Below, in pieces: positions 1 through 8,085 of a stretch of DNA of 64,000 nucleotides. Numbering within the stretch: position 1 is the first letter of the stretch; each line of letters begins with the position of its first letter. The notes beneath the pieces were generated by a model. The model had not been told where the DNA came from, did no database searches, and saw only the letters and a program-made list of their open reading frames with translations. This DNA is from RUG100 sp050953405 (lineage in GTDB: Bacteria > Bacillota > Clostridia > Peptostreptococcales > Anaerovoracaceae): assembly GCA_050953405.1 (NCBI GenBank), contig JBMNMP010000001.1:434001-498000 (forward strand), in the 5' to 3' direction. The position numbers and the translations under genes were made by a program.

Positions 1-1178
1 TCTATGATGTGGAACGCTCTTACGCTTTGATCAACAGCACCAGCGGCGGGCTGATCGCGGCCATACTGGCGATTGTGCCCCAGGGAGGCCGGCTGGTCAT
101 GGCGCGCAACAGTCACAAGGCCATCTTCAATGCGCTCACGCTGGGCAGTATAGAGCCGGTTTATGCGCAGCCGAAAATGATAGATGAATACGGGATCTCC
201 GGAGAGATCACGGCGGAGGAAATAGAGCGCTGCCTGAAGTCGGCGCCTGAGGCCGCGGCGGTAGTCCTGGCGAGCCCCAATTACTACGGTATCTGCAGCG
301 ATATCGAGGCGATTGCAGAAGTATGCCACCGTATGGATAAGGTGCTCATAGTAGATCAGGCTCACGGAGCGCACCTGCAGTTTTTCCACAAGTTCGGATG
401 CGGTGATGGCCTGCCGCTGCCGGCTGAAAGGTGCGGTGCGGATATCACGGTCAACAGCATACACAAGACGCTGGCCAGCTTTACGCAGAGCGCGGTCCTG
501 AACCTCAACTCGGATCTGGTCGACAGGTACCTCCTGGAGGACAAGCTGCAGGCTATACAGTCGTCGAGCCCCTCTTATCTGCTGATGGCTTCCCTCGATA
601 TCAACGCAGACATCATTGAGTCGCAGGGAAAGCGCATTTTCCGTCACTGGAGAAAGTGGCTGGATGATTTTTATGAGGAAGCCGGGGCGCTGGACGGCAT
701 CAAGCTGCTGACGGCGGGCGGCATGGACAGAACCAAGATCAATATCGATGCGGGACAGCCGGGCAGCGAGCTGCTTTACCATCTGATGATGAAGGACATC
801 ATACCGGAGCTGGTGACCGGAAACATTGTCATGTGCATGAGCGGAATCGGAAATACACGTGCGGATTACCGCAGGCTGCTGCGGGCGCTGAAGAAGTTCC
901 GGCCGGGTGATGAGCACCCTGAGAACCTGCAGATCCCGCGTCCGGGCCGGCTGCACGGGATGCCGGAGGAATGGGAATATGTGCCCCTTCAGGAGGCGGC
1001 GGGCAGGATCGCGGCAGCCAGTCTGATACCATATCCGCCGGGGATCCCTATCGTGTGCCCCGGAGAGGAAATCACCGCGGAAATGGCCGCATATATCGGA
1101 GATCTGCGGGGACGCAAATACAAAGTTGTGGGCCTGAACGATGAAGGTCAGGTCAGAGTTGGAAGAGAGTCAGGATAA
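1..1178 (+). CDS. Orn/Lys/Arg decarboxylase family protein (5' truncated by window)
   Basis: PLP-dependent fold-type I enzyme that would decarboxylate lysine, ornithine or arginine to a polyamine precursor; the sequence does not show which. The frame is open to the left edge and the codons before the first in-frame GTG (position 9) continue the family sequence, so the N-terminus lies outside the window. Visible are the STSGG phosphate-binding region near the edge, DQAHGAH (about 354-374), the Schiff-base lysine in SIHKT (codon 465-467) and the C-terminal signature IPYPPGIP (about 1036-1060). About 390 residues remain, which fits the short YaaO-like decarboxylases better than the 700-residue inducible ones. 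The next small gene starts 7 bases after the stop, so the two are probably cotranscribed. Confidence 0.88.
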   Translation, partial: YDVERSYALINSTSGGLIAAILAIVPQGGRLVMARNSHKAIFNALTLGSIEPVYAQPKMIDEYGISGEITAEEIERCLKSAPEAAAVVLASPNYYGICSDIEAIAEVCHRMDKVLIVDQAHGAHLQFFHKFGCGDGLPLPAERCGADITVNSIHKTLASFTQSAVLNLNSDLVDRYLLEDKLQAIQSSSPSYLLMASLDINADIIESQGKRIFRHWRKWLDDFYEEAGALDGIKLLTAGGMDRTKINIDAGQPGSELLYHLMMKDIIPELVTGNIVMCMSGIGNTRADYRRLLRALKKFRPGDEHPENLQIPRPGRLHGMPEEWEYVPLQEAAGRIAAASLIPYPPGIPIVCPGEEITAEMAAYIGDLRGRKYKVVGLNDEGQVRVGRESG

Positions 1179-1185
1179 AAATAAG

Positions 1186-1347
1186 ATGAGAATAGCAGGC
1201 GAAAAAGAGATAACCTTAAAGTTCAATGATGAAGAAGTAATGCTGAAGCCCTTTGTTGAAGATATGATCAAGGGAGCGGTGCTCGGTATGGTAAAAGCGC
1301 TCAAGGGTTATGATGAAGATACTGATATCACCATAGAAATAAAATGA
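1186..1347 (+). CDS. small protein resembling the C-terminal tail of MobB-type proteins
   Basis: A 53-residue protein, M-RIAGEKEITLKF to TIEIK. I chose the ATG at 1186 because AGGA lies 10 bases upstream; an in-frame ATG at 1141 sits inside the decarboxylase gene and has no ribosome-binding site. The pattern 'valine-rich strand, then PFVEDMIKGAVLGMVKALKG' recalls the short C-terminal extension that I associate with some clostridial molybdopterin-guanine dinucleotide biosynthesis (MobB) proteins; this is memory of a motif, not a search result. If right, it could belong to the molybdenum enzyme island that starts 700 bases further on. It has no cysteines, no signal peptide and no membrane segment. 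Confidence 0.6.
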   Translation: MRIAGEKEITLKFNDEEVMLKPFVEDMIKGAVLGMVKALKGYDEDTDITIEIK

Positions 1348-1394
1348 AAAATCTAAAATAAACGATTTTATTAACTTAAAAGTAAAAATGACTC

Positions 1395-1423
1395 TTGACA
1401 AAGGAAATGCTTACAGATAGACT
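1395..1423 (+). promoter_or_regulatory. predicted sigma-A promoter of an intergenic transcript
   Basis: TTGACA (1395-1400), 17-base spacer, TAGACT (1418-1423). The -35 box is perfect and the -10 box matches 4 of 6. It would start a transcript near 1430, with no gene immediately downstream before the terminator at 1533-1560. Confidence 0.5.
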
Positions 1424-1429
1424 TTAAAT

Positions 1430-1560
1430 GTAAGCGATAAGAGTTCATATCGCAAATACCAACCACAAACCAACAATTAGACAAAGCGGGTATTGACTCG
1501 TTTTGGGAGTTAGAGAAACAATTTTTTTCACGAAAAACCGAGGGTCTACTCGGTTTTTTT
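1430..1560 (+). ncRNA. candidate structured small RNA
   Basis: The gap between the small gene and the prepilin peptidase holds a promoter, about 130 bases of potentially structured RNA and a terminator, but no credible reading frame. Pairings I can see: GCGATA/TATCGC (1434-1439 with 1448-1453), AATACC/GGTATT (1455-1460 with 1489-1494), ACTC/GAGT (1496-1499 with 1507-1510), then the terminator hairpin. I cannot assign it to a known RNA family. It could also be only the leader or attenuator of the downstream gene. Confidence 0.35.
1533..1560 (+). terminator. intrinsic terminator
   Basis: Perfect 10-bp stem AAAAACCGAG (1533-1542) / CTCGGTTTTT (1549-1558) with a 6-base loop, running into seven T. 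The flanking A and T runs would let it act on either strand. Confidence 0.85.
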
Positions 1561-1590
1561 CTATTCCGGTTGCGGCCCCGGGGGCGTATA

Positions 1591-1599
1591 TGGTAAAAT
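1591..1599 (+). promoter_or_regulatory. extended -10 promoter of the prepilin peptidase gene
   Basis: TGGTAAAAT, the extended -10 form that recurs in this window, lies 27 bases before the start codon and just after the terminator. No good -35 box is visible. Confidence 0.4.
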
Positions 1600-1625
1600 A
1601 TGGATATCGATGAGGGGAGGAAAAT

Positions 1626-2093
1626 ATGGAAGAGATCATGGCTGTCCTGGTGGTGTGCGGGGTCGTAGTCGTGCTTTTGGCTATTGCGTATGTGGATCTG
1701 AAAACAGAGGAGATACCATATCGCCTCAATCTGATGCTGCTGGCATGGGGACTGGCCGCGGCCTTCATTTTCGAGGGGCCTGGCTGGAGAGAACGGCTGC
1801 TCGGCGCGCTATGTATTTCGCTGCCCATGATGCTGATGAACGTCATCATTCGCGATAGTTTTGGTGGCGGGGATATCCTCATGTGCGCATCCGGCGGAGT
1901 GCTCCTCGGCTGGCAGGGGATAATGACTGCGGCCTGCATCGGCTTTACCGGCGGCGGGATCATGGCGGTCTTCCTCCTGGCGGCAAAAAAAAGAACGCTC
2001 CGGGAGCACTTTGCGCTGGGACCGTTCCTGGCTGCGGGCATGATTACCGCTCTACTATTTCAATGCGGTGGGAGTACGCATTTTTTACGGTGA
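1626..2093 (+). CDS. A24-family prepilin peptidase
   Basis: Membrane aspartic protease that cleaves type IV prepilin-like leader peptides at the cytoplasmic membrane. The 155-residue protein is the short form without the N-terminal methylase domain. Both catalytic aspartates are visible: the D-x-K-x-x-x-I-P motif (YVDLKTEEIPYRLN, about residues 24-37) and GGGD (about residue 81), followed by hydrophobic segments and the typical GPFLAAG. The start follows GAGGGGAGG at a good distance. Its last 50 bases overlap convergently with a leftward small gene. No pilin gene is in the window. A second, degenerate member of the family lies at 35358. Confidence 0.9.
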   Translation: MEEIMAVLVVCGVVVVLLAIAYVDLKTEEIPYRLNLMLLAWGLAAAFIFEGPGWRERLLGALCISLPMMLMNVIIRDSFGGGDILMCASGGVLLGWQGIMTAACIGFTGGGIMAVFLLAAKKRTLREHFALGPFLAAGMITALLFQCGGSTHFLR

Positions 2094-2289
2094 CCACATC
2101 ATCAAGGCGCGAAAACTCCACCCAGCAGGTGACATAGCCTGTGCGCCGGTAACCGCTGCAGATTCCGTTTCCGGAGCACACGAAGCGACCGGAGTCAAGG
2201 CATGCGCTGACTGTGTTCTTTACATCGGCCACCGAGAGGTGCTCGGCGGCGATTTTTTCTTTTACGTCACCCGGGATCAGGATGTCCAT
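2044..2289 (-). CDS. small redox-type protein, paralogue of the dicluster protein C-terminus
   Basis: An 81-residue protein at the end of the leftward molybdenum operon. It aligns by eye over most of its length with residues 684-765 of the dicluster protein two genes upstream: both carry a KLSAE/KIAAEH start, then SGYR-x-x-G-x-x-T-x-WVE and NAY-x-HR-x-EIE. So a free copy and a fused copy of one module sit in the same operon. It has four cysteines that the fused copy lacks or places elsewhere. It probably belongs to one of the small 'redox protein' families (DVU_1557 or CLJU_RS11820 type) known to accompany such clusters; which one I cannot tell. It starts 1 base after its upstream neighbour ends. 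Confidence 0.72.
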   Translation of the reverse strand: MDILIPGDVKEKIAAEHLSVADVKNTVSACLDSGRFVCSGNGICSGYRRTGYVTCWVEFSRLDDVVTVKNAYSHRIEIVER

Positions 2290-2290
2290 G

Positions 2291-2485
2291 CTACTTGTCC
2301 TCCAGTATCTTCTCGACTTCCGCCATGCGGCCCTTTGCGAGATCTTCGGGAATATATACCTGCCCGCACCGGGGACACCGCATGACGGGATGCCTGAACT
2401 GGCGGTCGAGATACTTGAAGTGCGCTTCGATCTCCTCCAGGGGGACCTGGCATTTATTACAGATCAATGTCGGCTTTTTCTCCAT
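2291..2485 (-). CDS. small zinc-ribbon protein of the molybdenum cluster
   Basis: A 64-residue protein with two CxxC knuckles (CNKC at residues 9-12, CPRC at 37-40) spaced as in a zinc ribbon or rubredoxin-like iron site, ending in a short charged helix. It overlaps the 3' end of the dicluster protein gene by 29 bases, so translation is probably coupled. Small CxxC proteins of this kind (DVU_1557 / CLJU_RS11820-type families) are known next to TrsS/TrsM genes, and related ones can be selenoproteins; here all positions are cysteine. A role as small electron carrier or metal-binding partner is inference. Confidence 0.72.
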   Translation of the reverse strand: MEKKPTLICNKCQVPLEEIEAHFKYLDRQFRHPVMRCPRCGQVYIPEDLAKGRMAEVEKILEDK

Positions 2486-4784
2486 TCCAAATCATCTCCA
2501 ATTCGATTTCCATGCGGTGGCCGTAAGCGTTGCTGACGAGATAGCTGTTTTCATCGTCGCCCCTGGCGTATTCCACCCAGTAAGTCATGTGGCCTATCTT
2601 GCGATAACCGCTGTAAGTCTTCTTCTGAGGGTCGTACACCGTGCGGCCGCTCTTCTCACAGAAAGCCACGACCTCGGCGATTTCCTCTTCCAGTATATAT
2701 TCAGCGCTCAGCTTGCTGCGCAGCTCTGCGCTCATCTTTAGTCTGATCCCGCCGGTCGCCTCGTCTGCACTGCCGGCGGGGGCTTCCTTCCAGTAGCGCC
2801 TCAGAAGATCGTCCTTCAGTTGTGCACGGTTGAGCCGGCGGCGGGTCAAAGTGTCCACGCGGGGCTGGAGACCGAACATCAGGTCCAGAAGGTGATAGCT
2901 TTCCTTGCCTTCGCTGAGGAAGGCATCGCGGCAGTTGATACAGTAAGCTATGAACGGGTTCTCGCTCTCCGCGATCCTCTTCTGCTTTATCTCACCCGCG
3001 AGTTCGGGATTGGCGACAGCGATGTGTCCGCCGTAGCTGCAGCAGCTGGTCCACTTCTCCTGGCGCGGCAGCGGTTCCAGCTGTACACCGGCCGATGACA
3101 GTATATCGCGCACTGAACTGCGGACCTTTTCTTCGCCATCGGTTGCACAGGGGTCAAAGACGCTGAAAGTCCGGCCGGAGGTCCGCTCTGCTATGGCTGC
3201 CTTCTCCTCTGATCCCAGGCCCCATGCGGCAATCAGATCATAGAGAAAGATGGTTTCTATCTGTGGCAGATAGCGGCGAAAGTTGTTGCGGCATGTGGGA
3301 CATGCCAGTACGATGACCGGTTTGCCCAGTGATTCCCAATCCCGCCTGATGCGCTCCAGTTCACTGTTGTTCAGGTCTTCATCTCCCGCCCATTTTGCGG
3401 GTATACCGCAGCACCCGAGCATGAGCCCCATGTCCGGTTCCTGCGAGAGCAGATAACCGTAAGCCTTGCTGACAGCCCGGGGAGAGCTGGCTCCCAGCTG
3501 GCAGCCGGGGAAGAATGCGTACGGAGCCGCTTTGCCTTCAGCGGTGTTCGAGGAGCGGCGGCAGATACAGGCATCTTCTCCGTTGGAATGCTCCATATCG
3601 CGGAGGAAGAAGTCGTTGAAAGCCCAGGGTATTTTCTTGAAGCTGTGCATCTTGAAGCGGGCCGCCTGTATCAGTCCGCCCAGGTCTATATCCTCGGGGC
3701 AGGTCTGTTTGCAGAGTCCGCAGAAATCGCAAGAGCTGATGAGCCGCTTGGCCGGAGCCGCCTTGATGTCGGCAGAGCCCTCTACCGCTGTAGCGATGAT
3801 CTCGTCGCGCAGCCTCAGGGGCATCTTGTTCACGTGCTCGATCAGATCGCAGTGCAGACGGCAGCTGTTGCACTGACACTTGAGGCAGCGGGATGCTTCC
3901 TCAACGGCTTCGTCTTTGGAATATGCGCCCCTGGCGGGCACCACGCGCCTGCTTGGTTTCAGGGCTTCCTCGTCGATGGTGACTGCCGAAGGCCTGCGAT
4001 GCGGGTAGAGAGGATTTTTGGTCATGATGAAATTGTCGATCGCGGTGCTCATGGCGAGGCCGTCTCCGAGCGCTTCCATCATATCGTGTCCCAGCAGGGA
4101 ACCGCCGAGAAAGACGCCGGTCTCTCCGACGACGGCCACTGGATCGTCTCCGTGGATGCCGAAATCACGGCCTCCCTCACCGGTAGCCACATAAATGGCG
4201 GCGACGCCGCTGGCGGCGATCTCATCTATATCTTTGACCTCATGGCCGTACTTGATGTCGAATTCGAGGAACTGCATCTGCAGCTCGAAATCCTCCCGGA
4301 ATACAGCGGGATCCATGATGTCCCACAGGCGCCCGCCGCTGCGGTCCGCTTTTTCATATACGGTCACCTTATAGCGCTTGGTCGCCAGCCTGAGTGCACA
4401 TGCCATGCCGCTGATGCCGGCCCCGATGATGGCTATGCTGTGTTTTTTCGCCGGCAGATTGTAGTTGTTGGGCTCTTTGTTCCCTGTATATTCGATGGCC
4501 GCCTTTTCCAGCAGGTTCAGCTCGATGGCGTCGCTGTCGCTGACCGAGAGCGGGCATGCCCTGCGGCAGCGGCCGTCGCACAGTTCGGCGGCGATCAGCG
4601 GAAAGCCGGCAGCGTCGCGAAACTTTTTATAAGCAGCCTTAAAGCGCCCTTCCTGGAGCCTGCTGATAAAATCGTTGACGTCCACTCCGAGGGGGCAGGC
4701 GGAAGAGCAAAAAGGTGCTTCGTGCTGCAGACAGTTAGAGAAGTTCTGCAGATATTTTTCCATATCAGTTTCCATAGTCTTCAT
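2457..4784 (-). CDS. FAD/iron-sulfur dicluster oxidoreductase of the molybdenum cluster
   Basis: A 775-residue multidomain electron-transfer protein. In order: GltD-like N-terminal cysteine domain (C26, C30, C69, C73, C77), FAD-binding GAGISGMACAL (121-131), a reduced pyridine-nucleotide region, a Cys-rich stretch CLKCQCNSC, a second CxxCxxCxxxCP set (CDFCGLCKQTCPED), two CCG domains as in heterodisulfide reductase HdrD/HdrB (GCCG-IP and CCSYGGH with CxNC partners), and a 92-residue tail shared with the small gene downstream. I see no second GxGxxG for NADPH as in GltD. NCBI curators call such proteins 'pyridine nucleotide-disulfide oxidoreductase/dicluster-binding' and note them near selenoproteins. 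As the hydroxylase upstream has no FAD domain, this protein is a likely electron acceptor. Starts at 4784, 4775 and 4763 are possible; a TATAAT overlapping the first ATG favours the later ones. Confidence 0.85.
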   Translation of the reverse strand: MKTMETDMEKYLQNFSNCLQHEAPFCSSACPLGVDVNDFISRLQEGRFKAAYKKFRDAAGFPLIAAELCDGRCRRACPLSVSDSDAIELNLLEKAAIEYTGNKEPNNYNLPAKKHSIAIIGAGISGMACALRLATKRYKVTVYEKADRSGGRLWDIMDPAVFREDFELQMQFLEFDIKYGHEVKDIDEIAASGVAAIYVATGEGGRDFGIHGDDPVAVVGETGVFLGGSLLGHDMMEALGDGLAMSTAIDNFIMTKNPLYPHRRPSAVTIDEEALKPSRRVVPARGAYSKDEAVEEASRCLKCQCNSCRLHCDLIEHVNKMPLRLRDEIIATAVEGSADIKAAPAKRLISSCDFCGLCKQTCPEDIDLGGLIQAARFKMHSFKKIPWAFNDFFLRDMEHSNGEDACICRRSSNTAEGKAAPYAFFPGCQLGASSPRAVSKAYGYLLSQEPDMGLMLGCCGIPAKWAGDEDLNNSELERIRRDWESLGKPVIVLACPTCRNNFRRYLPQIETIFLYDLIAAWGLGSEEKAAIAERTSGRTFSVFDPCATDGEEKVRSSVRDILSSAGVQLEPLPRQEKWTSCCSYGGHIAVANPELAGEIKQKRIAESENPFIAYCINCRDAFLSEGKESYHLLDLMFGLQPRVDTLTRRRLNRAQLKDDLLRRYWKEAPAGSADEATGGIRLKMSAELRSKLSAEYILEEEIAEVVAFCEKSGRTVYDPQKKTYSGYRKIGHMTYWVEYARGDDENSYLVSNAYGHRMEIELEMIWNGEKADIDL

Positions 4785-4822
4785 TATATCACAGCGGAGA
4801 TGCCCGCTGAAGGCATCTCCGC
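4783..4822 (-). promoter_or_regulatory. extended -10 box with adjoining perfect palindrome
   Basis: On the minus strand TGATATAAT (4791-4783) ends over the first possible start codon of the dicluster gene. Immediately upstream lies a perfect 11-bp inverted repeat, GCGGAGATGCC (4794-4804) and GGCATCTCCGC (4812-4822), 7-base loop. It sits in the gap after the hydroxylase gene. There is no T-tract, so it looks less like a terminator than like an operator or an RNA-processing or stabilising hairpin. Confidence 0.5.
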
Positions 4823-4850
4823 AAATCTCGTTTCTCCGTGTGTACAGGCA

Positions 4851-7709
4851 CTAATCCTCAAAGTATACCGGATTGTTCCTGATGTTTTCCATTTCTTCTT
4901 CGAAATCGGATCCGAGGAAGTATTTCTTCGGCTTGAGCGGATCCTTGATCCCCTGAGCCAGTTTTTCCAATCCTTCCTTTACCTTGGCCGGTCTTGCGGG
5001 CAGCTCGTATACGCGAACGCCGCATGCGTTGTAGATCGCATTGATGACAGCCATGTGGTCGCCGGACTGGAAGGCCTCAGAACCGCCGGAAGATCCGAAC
5101 GGGCTGGTGTCGCGCGGTGTCTGCACATGGATCAGCTGTATGTCATCGGGTAGCTGGTTGGCAGATGCCGCACCTGCGCCGGCGATATTGTTGTGCTTTT
5201 TCACGTCTTCGTAGTCTTCATAGAGCGCGAAGCCGATGGAATGAGCGATGCCGCCGTAAGCCTGACCGTCCAGGCATACCGGATTTCCGATCACGCCGAC
5301 ATCATCGACGCAGTAGAAGTGCAGCACTTCAGTCTTGCCGGTCCTGGTGTCCACAGCGACCTCGGCCATGAACAGAGCATAGGTATAAGCCGGTGTAGGT
5401 TCGCCTTCACCCGTATTGGGATCCAGGTAGGACAGCGTCGGGTCGGTATGGTTTTCGTACTGAGCGTCGTATCTCGTGGGGATGCCCTCAGCAACCATTT
5501 CTTCGTAGGTCCTGTAAGTGCCGTCCGGCTTTCTCATGGCGTTCAGCAGCTTGTCGGCAGCCATCTTGCAGGCCTTGGTGTTCATAAAGTGCTGCCTCGA
5601 GGAAGCCGAGGAGCCGGAATCCACGCCGTAGATACTGTCGTTCTGGCGCAGAATGATGTCTTCCTTCCTGACACCCAGTTCTTTGAGGCATTCAAGAGTT
5701 ACCACAAGAGAACCGGCGTCACCGCCCTGACCTACATCCTGCCAGGTATCGTACTTGATGAATTTGCCGCCGGGTGCGATCTCCAGCCCCAGTGTGCACT
5801 GGTCGTCGTATCCCTCGGTAACGTTGTATCCGCCCCAGGCAATGCCCACGCCTCTTCTCACTTCAGGAGTATCTTCGGCCGCGGCACGCTTTTTGGCTTC
5901 TTCGTAGATCGGTCTCAGCTTGTCCATCATCTTTTCCATGGGGTATTCACGGTAAGGCCGCGAGTTGACGCTGGTGTCACCCGGGCGTGCGATGTTCTTG
6001 TACCTGAATTCAAAGGGATCCATGCCGATCTTCTCCGCCATCATATCCATCATGGCTTCCGAGCAGGTGTAGGACTGCGGGGAACCGTACCCTCTGTAAG
6101 CACAGCCGTATGCGTGGTTCGTGGTGGCCACGCGCGCGAGTCCCTTGACGTTGGGCACGTTGTAGGGGAAATAGGTGAATCTCGCCGGTCTCCAGGTGAG
6201 GTCATCACCCAGTTCGTTGTAAGCTCCGTGGTCCAGTCCAAAGTCCCACTCGGCGGCGATGATCTTGCCATACTCGTCGCATGCCAGTCTGGAGTTGGAG
6301 AACGATGGAGCCCTCTTGCCGGTATAAGCGATGTGCTCCTGATAGTCCATAGAGAGTGCTATCGGCATACCGTCGCATGCCTGGCATACGATCGCCGCCA
6401 GGGCAAAGCTCAGTCCGGCTGTAGACCAGCCGAAGGAGGCACCCGTCGGGTTTTCGATGACGCGGATCTTGTCGATCGGCAGCCCCGTGGCTTCTGCGAT
6501 GTCGGTCAGGTTCGCGCCGATGGCCATGGCCTTGCACTGTACTGTGAGAATGCCGTTTTCGTCAAAGTAAGCCTGCACGGTATCGCCCTCGATGTTCATG
6601 TGCGGTTCGCGCTGTGAATAAAAGCTGCCTTCCACTACATAGGGGGCATCGTCGAACAGCTCGTCGGAGTCGTGTCCCGCTCCCTTGATGGTCGGCTGGA
6701 CGCACCACATATTCGGGTGGTCATCGTGTATCCTGATGGCGTCAGGCATGACAGCTTCCAGGTAAGTCATGTATTCCGGCAGCTGTTCTATTTCAACTTT
6801 CACTTTGGCAGCGGCCTCGCGGGCGTGCGTCTTGGTATCGGCTACGGCTACGGCTACAACATCGCCGTAGTTCATTATCTTCTTGTCGGCGATTACAAAG
6901 TGCGATTTCTCTGTCGCCAGTGTCCTCGGCGTGAAGGAGAAGAATGCCAGCCGGTTGTCTCCAGGCACGTCTTTCGCGGTCACTATCTTATATACTCCGG
7001 GCACTTTTTCTGCTTCGGAAGTATCTATATTCTTGATGTTGGCATGGCTGGCGACTCTGGGCTGTACCAGTGCCGCATGAAGAGTGCCGTCCGGCATCTT
7101 GAGTTCGATGTCGTCACCGTAATCCTCAACTCCGCAGACCCTCGCCAGCGCCGACGGACGCAGGGTGGGCTTGCCGTAGTATTCGCCGGGCTCCGGTTCC
7201 GGCTGCTTGAGATCGTCGATAGTACACTCGCCGCGCATGCATTTGGCAGCCAGCATGACTGAATCTACGATCTGCTTGTATCCTGTGCAGCGGCAGATGT
7301 TCCTGTGCTTTGTGAACCAGTCACGTACCTCTTCTCTGGTAGGATCGGGGTTCTCCTGCAGCAGTGCATAAGCGGAAACAATGAATCCGGGGGTGCAGAA
7401 TCCGCACTGAACAGCACCATGGTGCATGAAGGCTACCTGCAGCGGATGCAGGAAGCGCGGCTGCCCGATGCCTTCTATTGTCAGAACTTCACTGTATTCT
7501 TCTACCTTGGAAATCTTCCTGGTACATGAGCGGACGACTTTACCGTTGAGGATGACTGAACATGAACCGCATACGCCTGTACCGCATCCGATCTTGGTGC
7601 CGGTCAGACCCAGTCTCCTGATAACATCTGCCAGGGTATCCTTAGCGGGGTCACAGATGAACATGCGGTCAGCTCCGTTGATGTTCAGGGTCATTTTCTT
7701 GAAATTCAT
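4851..7709 (-). CDS. molybdopterin-dependent aldehyde oxidoreductase (Mop-like, xanthine oxidase family)
   Basis: A 952-residue cytoplasmic molybdenum hydroxylase that would oxidise an aldehyde or hydroxylate a heterocycle with water as oxygen donor. Domains: plant-type [2Fe-2S] (C42, C47, C50, C62), second [2Fe-2S] (C102, C105, C139, C141 in CGFC and CRCTG), then the Mo-binding half with GASFGWSTAG, the glycine-rich QDVGQGGDAG and a GSSGGSE segment near residue 885 that carries the probable catalytic glutamate. There is no FAD domain between the halves, as in Desulfovibrio gigas Mop. Electrons must therefore leave through a partner, presumably the dicluster protein encoded next. AAAGGAGG precedes the ATG. 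Substrate is unknown; xanthine or nicotinate-type substrates are alternatives. Confidence 0.92.
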   Translation of the reverse strand: MNFKKMTLNINGADRMFICDPAKDTLADVIRRLGLTGTKIGCGTGVCGSCSVILNGKVVRSCTRKISKVEEYSEVLTIEGIGQPRFLHPLQVAFMHHGAVQCGFCTPGFIVSAYALLQENPDPTREEVRDWFTKHRNICRCTGYKQIVDSVMLAAKCMRGECTIDDLKQPEPEPGEYYGKPTLRPSALARVCGVEDYGDDIELKMPDGTLHAALVQPRVASHANIKNIDTSEAEKVPGVYKIVTAKDVPGDNRLAFFSFTPRTLATEKSHFVIADKKIMNYGDVVAVAVADTKTHAREAAAKVKVEIEQLPEYMTYLEAVMPDAIRIHDDHPNMWCVQPTIKGAGHDSDELFDDAPYVVEGSFYSQREPHMNIEGDTVQAYFDENGILTVQCKAMAIGANLTDIAEATGLPIDKIRVIENPTGASFGWSTAGLSFALAAIVCQACDGMPIALSMDYQEHIAYTGKRAPSFSNSRLACDEYGKIIAAEWDFGLDHGAYNELGDDLTWRPARFTYFPYNVPNVKGLARVATTNHAYGCAYRGYGSPQSYTCSEAMMDMMAEKIGMDPFEFRYKNIARPGDTSVNSRPYREYPMEKMMDKLRPIYEEAKKRAAAEDTPEVRRGVGIAWGGYNVTEGYDDQCTLGLEIAPGGKFIKYDTWQDVGQGGDAGSLVVTLECLKELGVRKEDIILRQNDSIYGVDSGSSASSRQHFMNTKACKMAADKLLNAMRKPDGTYRTYEEMVAEGIPTRYDAQYENHTDPTLSYLDPNTGEGEPTPAYTYALFMAEVAVDTRTGKTEVLHFYCVDDVGVIGNPVCLDGQAYGGIAHSIGFALYEDYEDVKKHNNIAGAGAASANQLPDDIQLIHVQTPRDTSPFGSSGGSEAFQSGDHMAVINAIYNACGVRVYELPARPAKVKEGLEKLAQGIKDPLKPKKYFLGSDFEEEMENIRNNPVYFED

Positions 7710-7801
7710 TAGTTGTTGCCTCCTTTGATATCCTTGATCAGGACATTCATAGATGAAAAATATGGAAAATAAAAAACTTCCCGTTGTAATAGAAAGGATT
7801 G

Positions 7802-7816
7802 TGATACGTTACTGGT
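7802..7816 (+). promoter_or_regulatory. shared 15-bp motif, copy 1 (hydroxylase leader)
   Basis: TGATACGTTACTGGT. The same 15 bases with one change occur at 14369-14383 upstream of the MoeA-like gene. Relative to the predicted start of the leftward hydroxylase transcript (near 7864) it lies at about +48 to +62. Its orientation relative to transcription is opposite to copy 2, so a DNA-binding site is more likely than an RNA element. Confidence 0.5.
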
Positions 7817-7870
7817 GTTTTCAAACCTCCTCTCAACAGCGGCAAGATAAATTGCGATTACTTTTATAAT

Positions 7871-7899
7871 ATTCTAACAGTTTGCGCATTTCCGGTCAA
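7871..7899 (-). promoter_or_regulatory. sigma-A promoter of the hydroxylase operon
   Basis: Minus strand: TTGACC (7899-7894), 17-base spacer, TAGAAT (7876-7871), each 5 of 6. Predicted start near 7864 leaves a leader of about 155 bases before the ATG, long enough to hold regulation. Confidence 0.7.
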
Positions 7900-8056
7900 C
7901 AGACTAATTTGCTGTCAAAATTGCTATGATGTTCAAATGGCAAGAGTACTTGCAAATGAACGTCGACAAGCGTTGCCATCATGACCCGTGTGTTGGCGGC
8001 AGAACAAAATCACGGTATCGAGTTGCGGTAGGAAATCGGCTTGCTTCCTTTGGGGG

Positions 8057-8085
8057 TTGAAAAGAAAGAAATATTAAGAGATAAT
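8057..8085 (+). promoter_or_regulatory. sigma-A promoter of the trsS operon
   Basis: TTGAAA (8057-8062), 17-base spacer, GATAAT (8080-8085), each 5 of 6. Predicted start near 8092; GAAAGGA then serves as ribosome-binding site. Confidence 0.6.

Noticed and set aside
3588..6617. Long rightward open frames (521 and 474 codons) opposite the dicluster and hydroxylase genes
   Set aside because: They run antisense to clear, motif-rich genes, show no family motif and owe their length to codon bias on the other strand.
7730..7840. Short upstream reading frame in the hydroxylase leader (TTG start after AGGAGG)
   Set aside because: Only 1 base between the Shine-Dalgarno-like stretch and the TTG; not a usable start.
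7938..7954. Sigma-54-like TGGCAA-N6-TTGCA between the molybdenum arms
   Set aside because: The spacing is one base longer than the strict 12-base distance, and good sigma-A promoters explain both arms.
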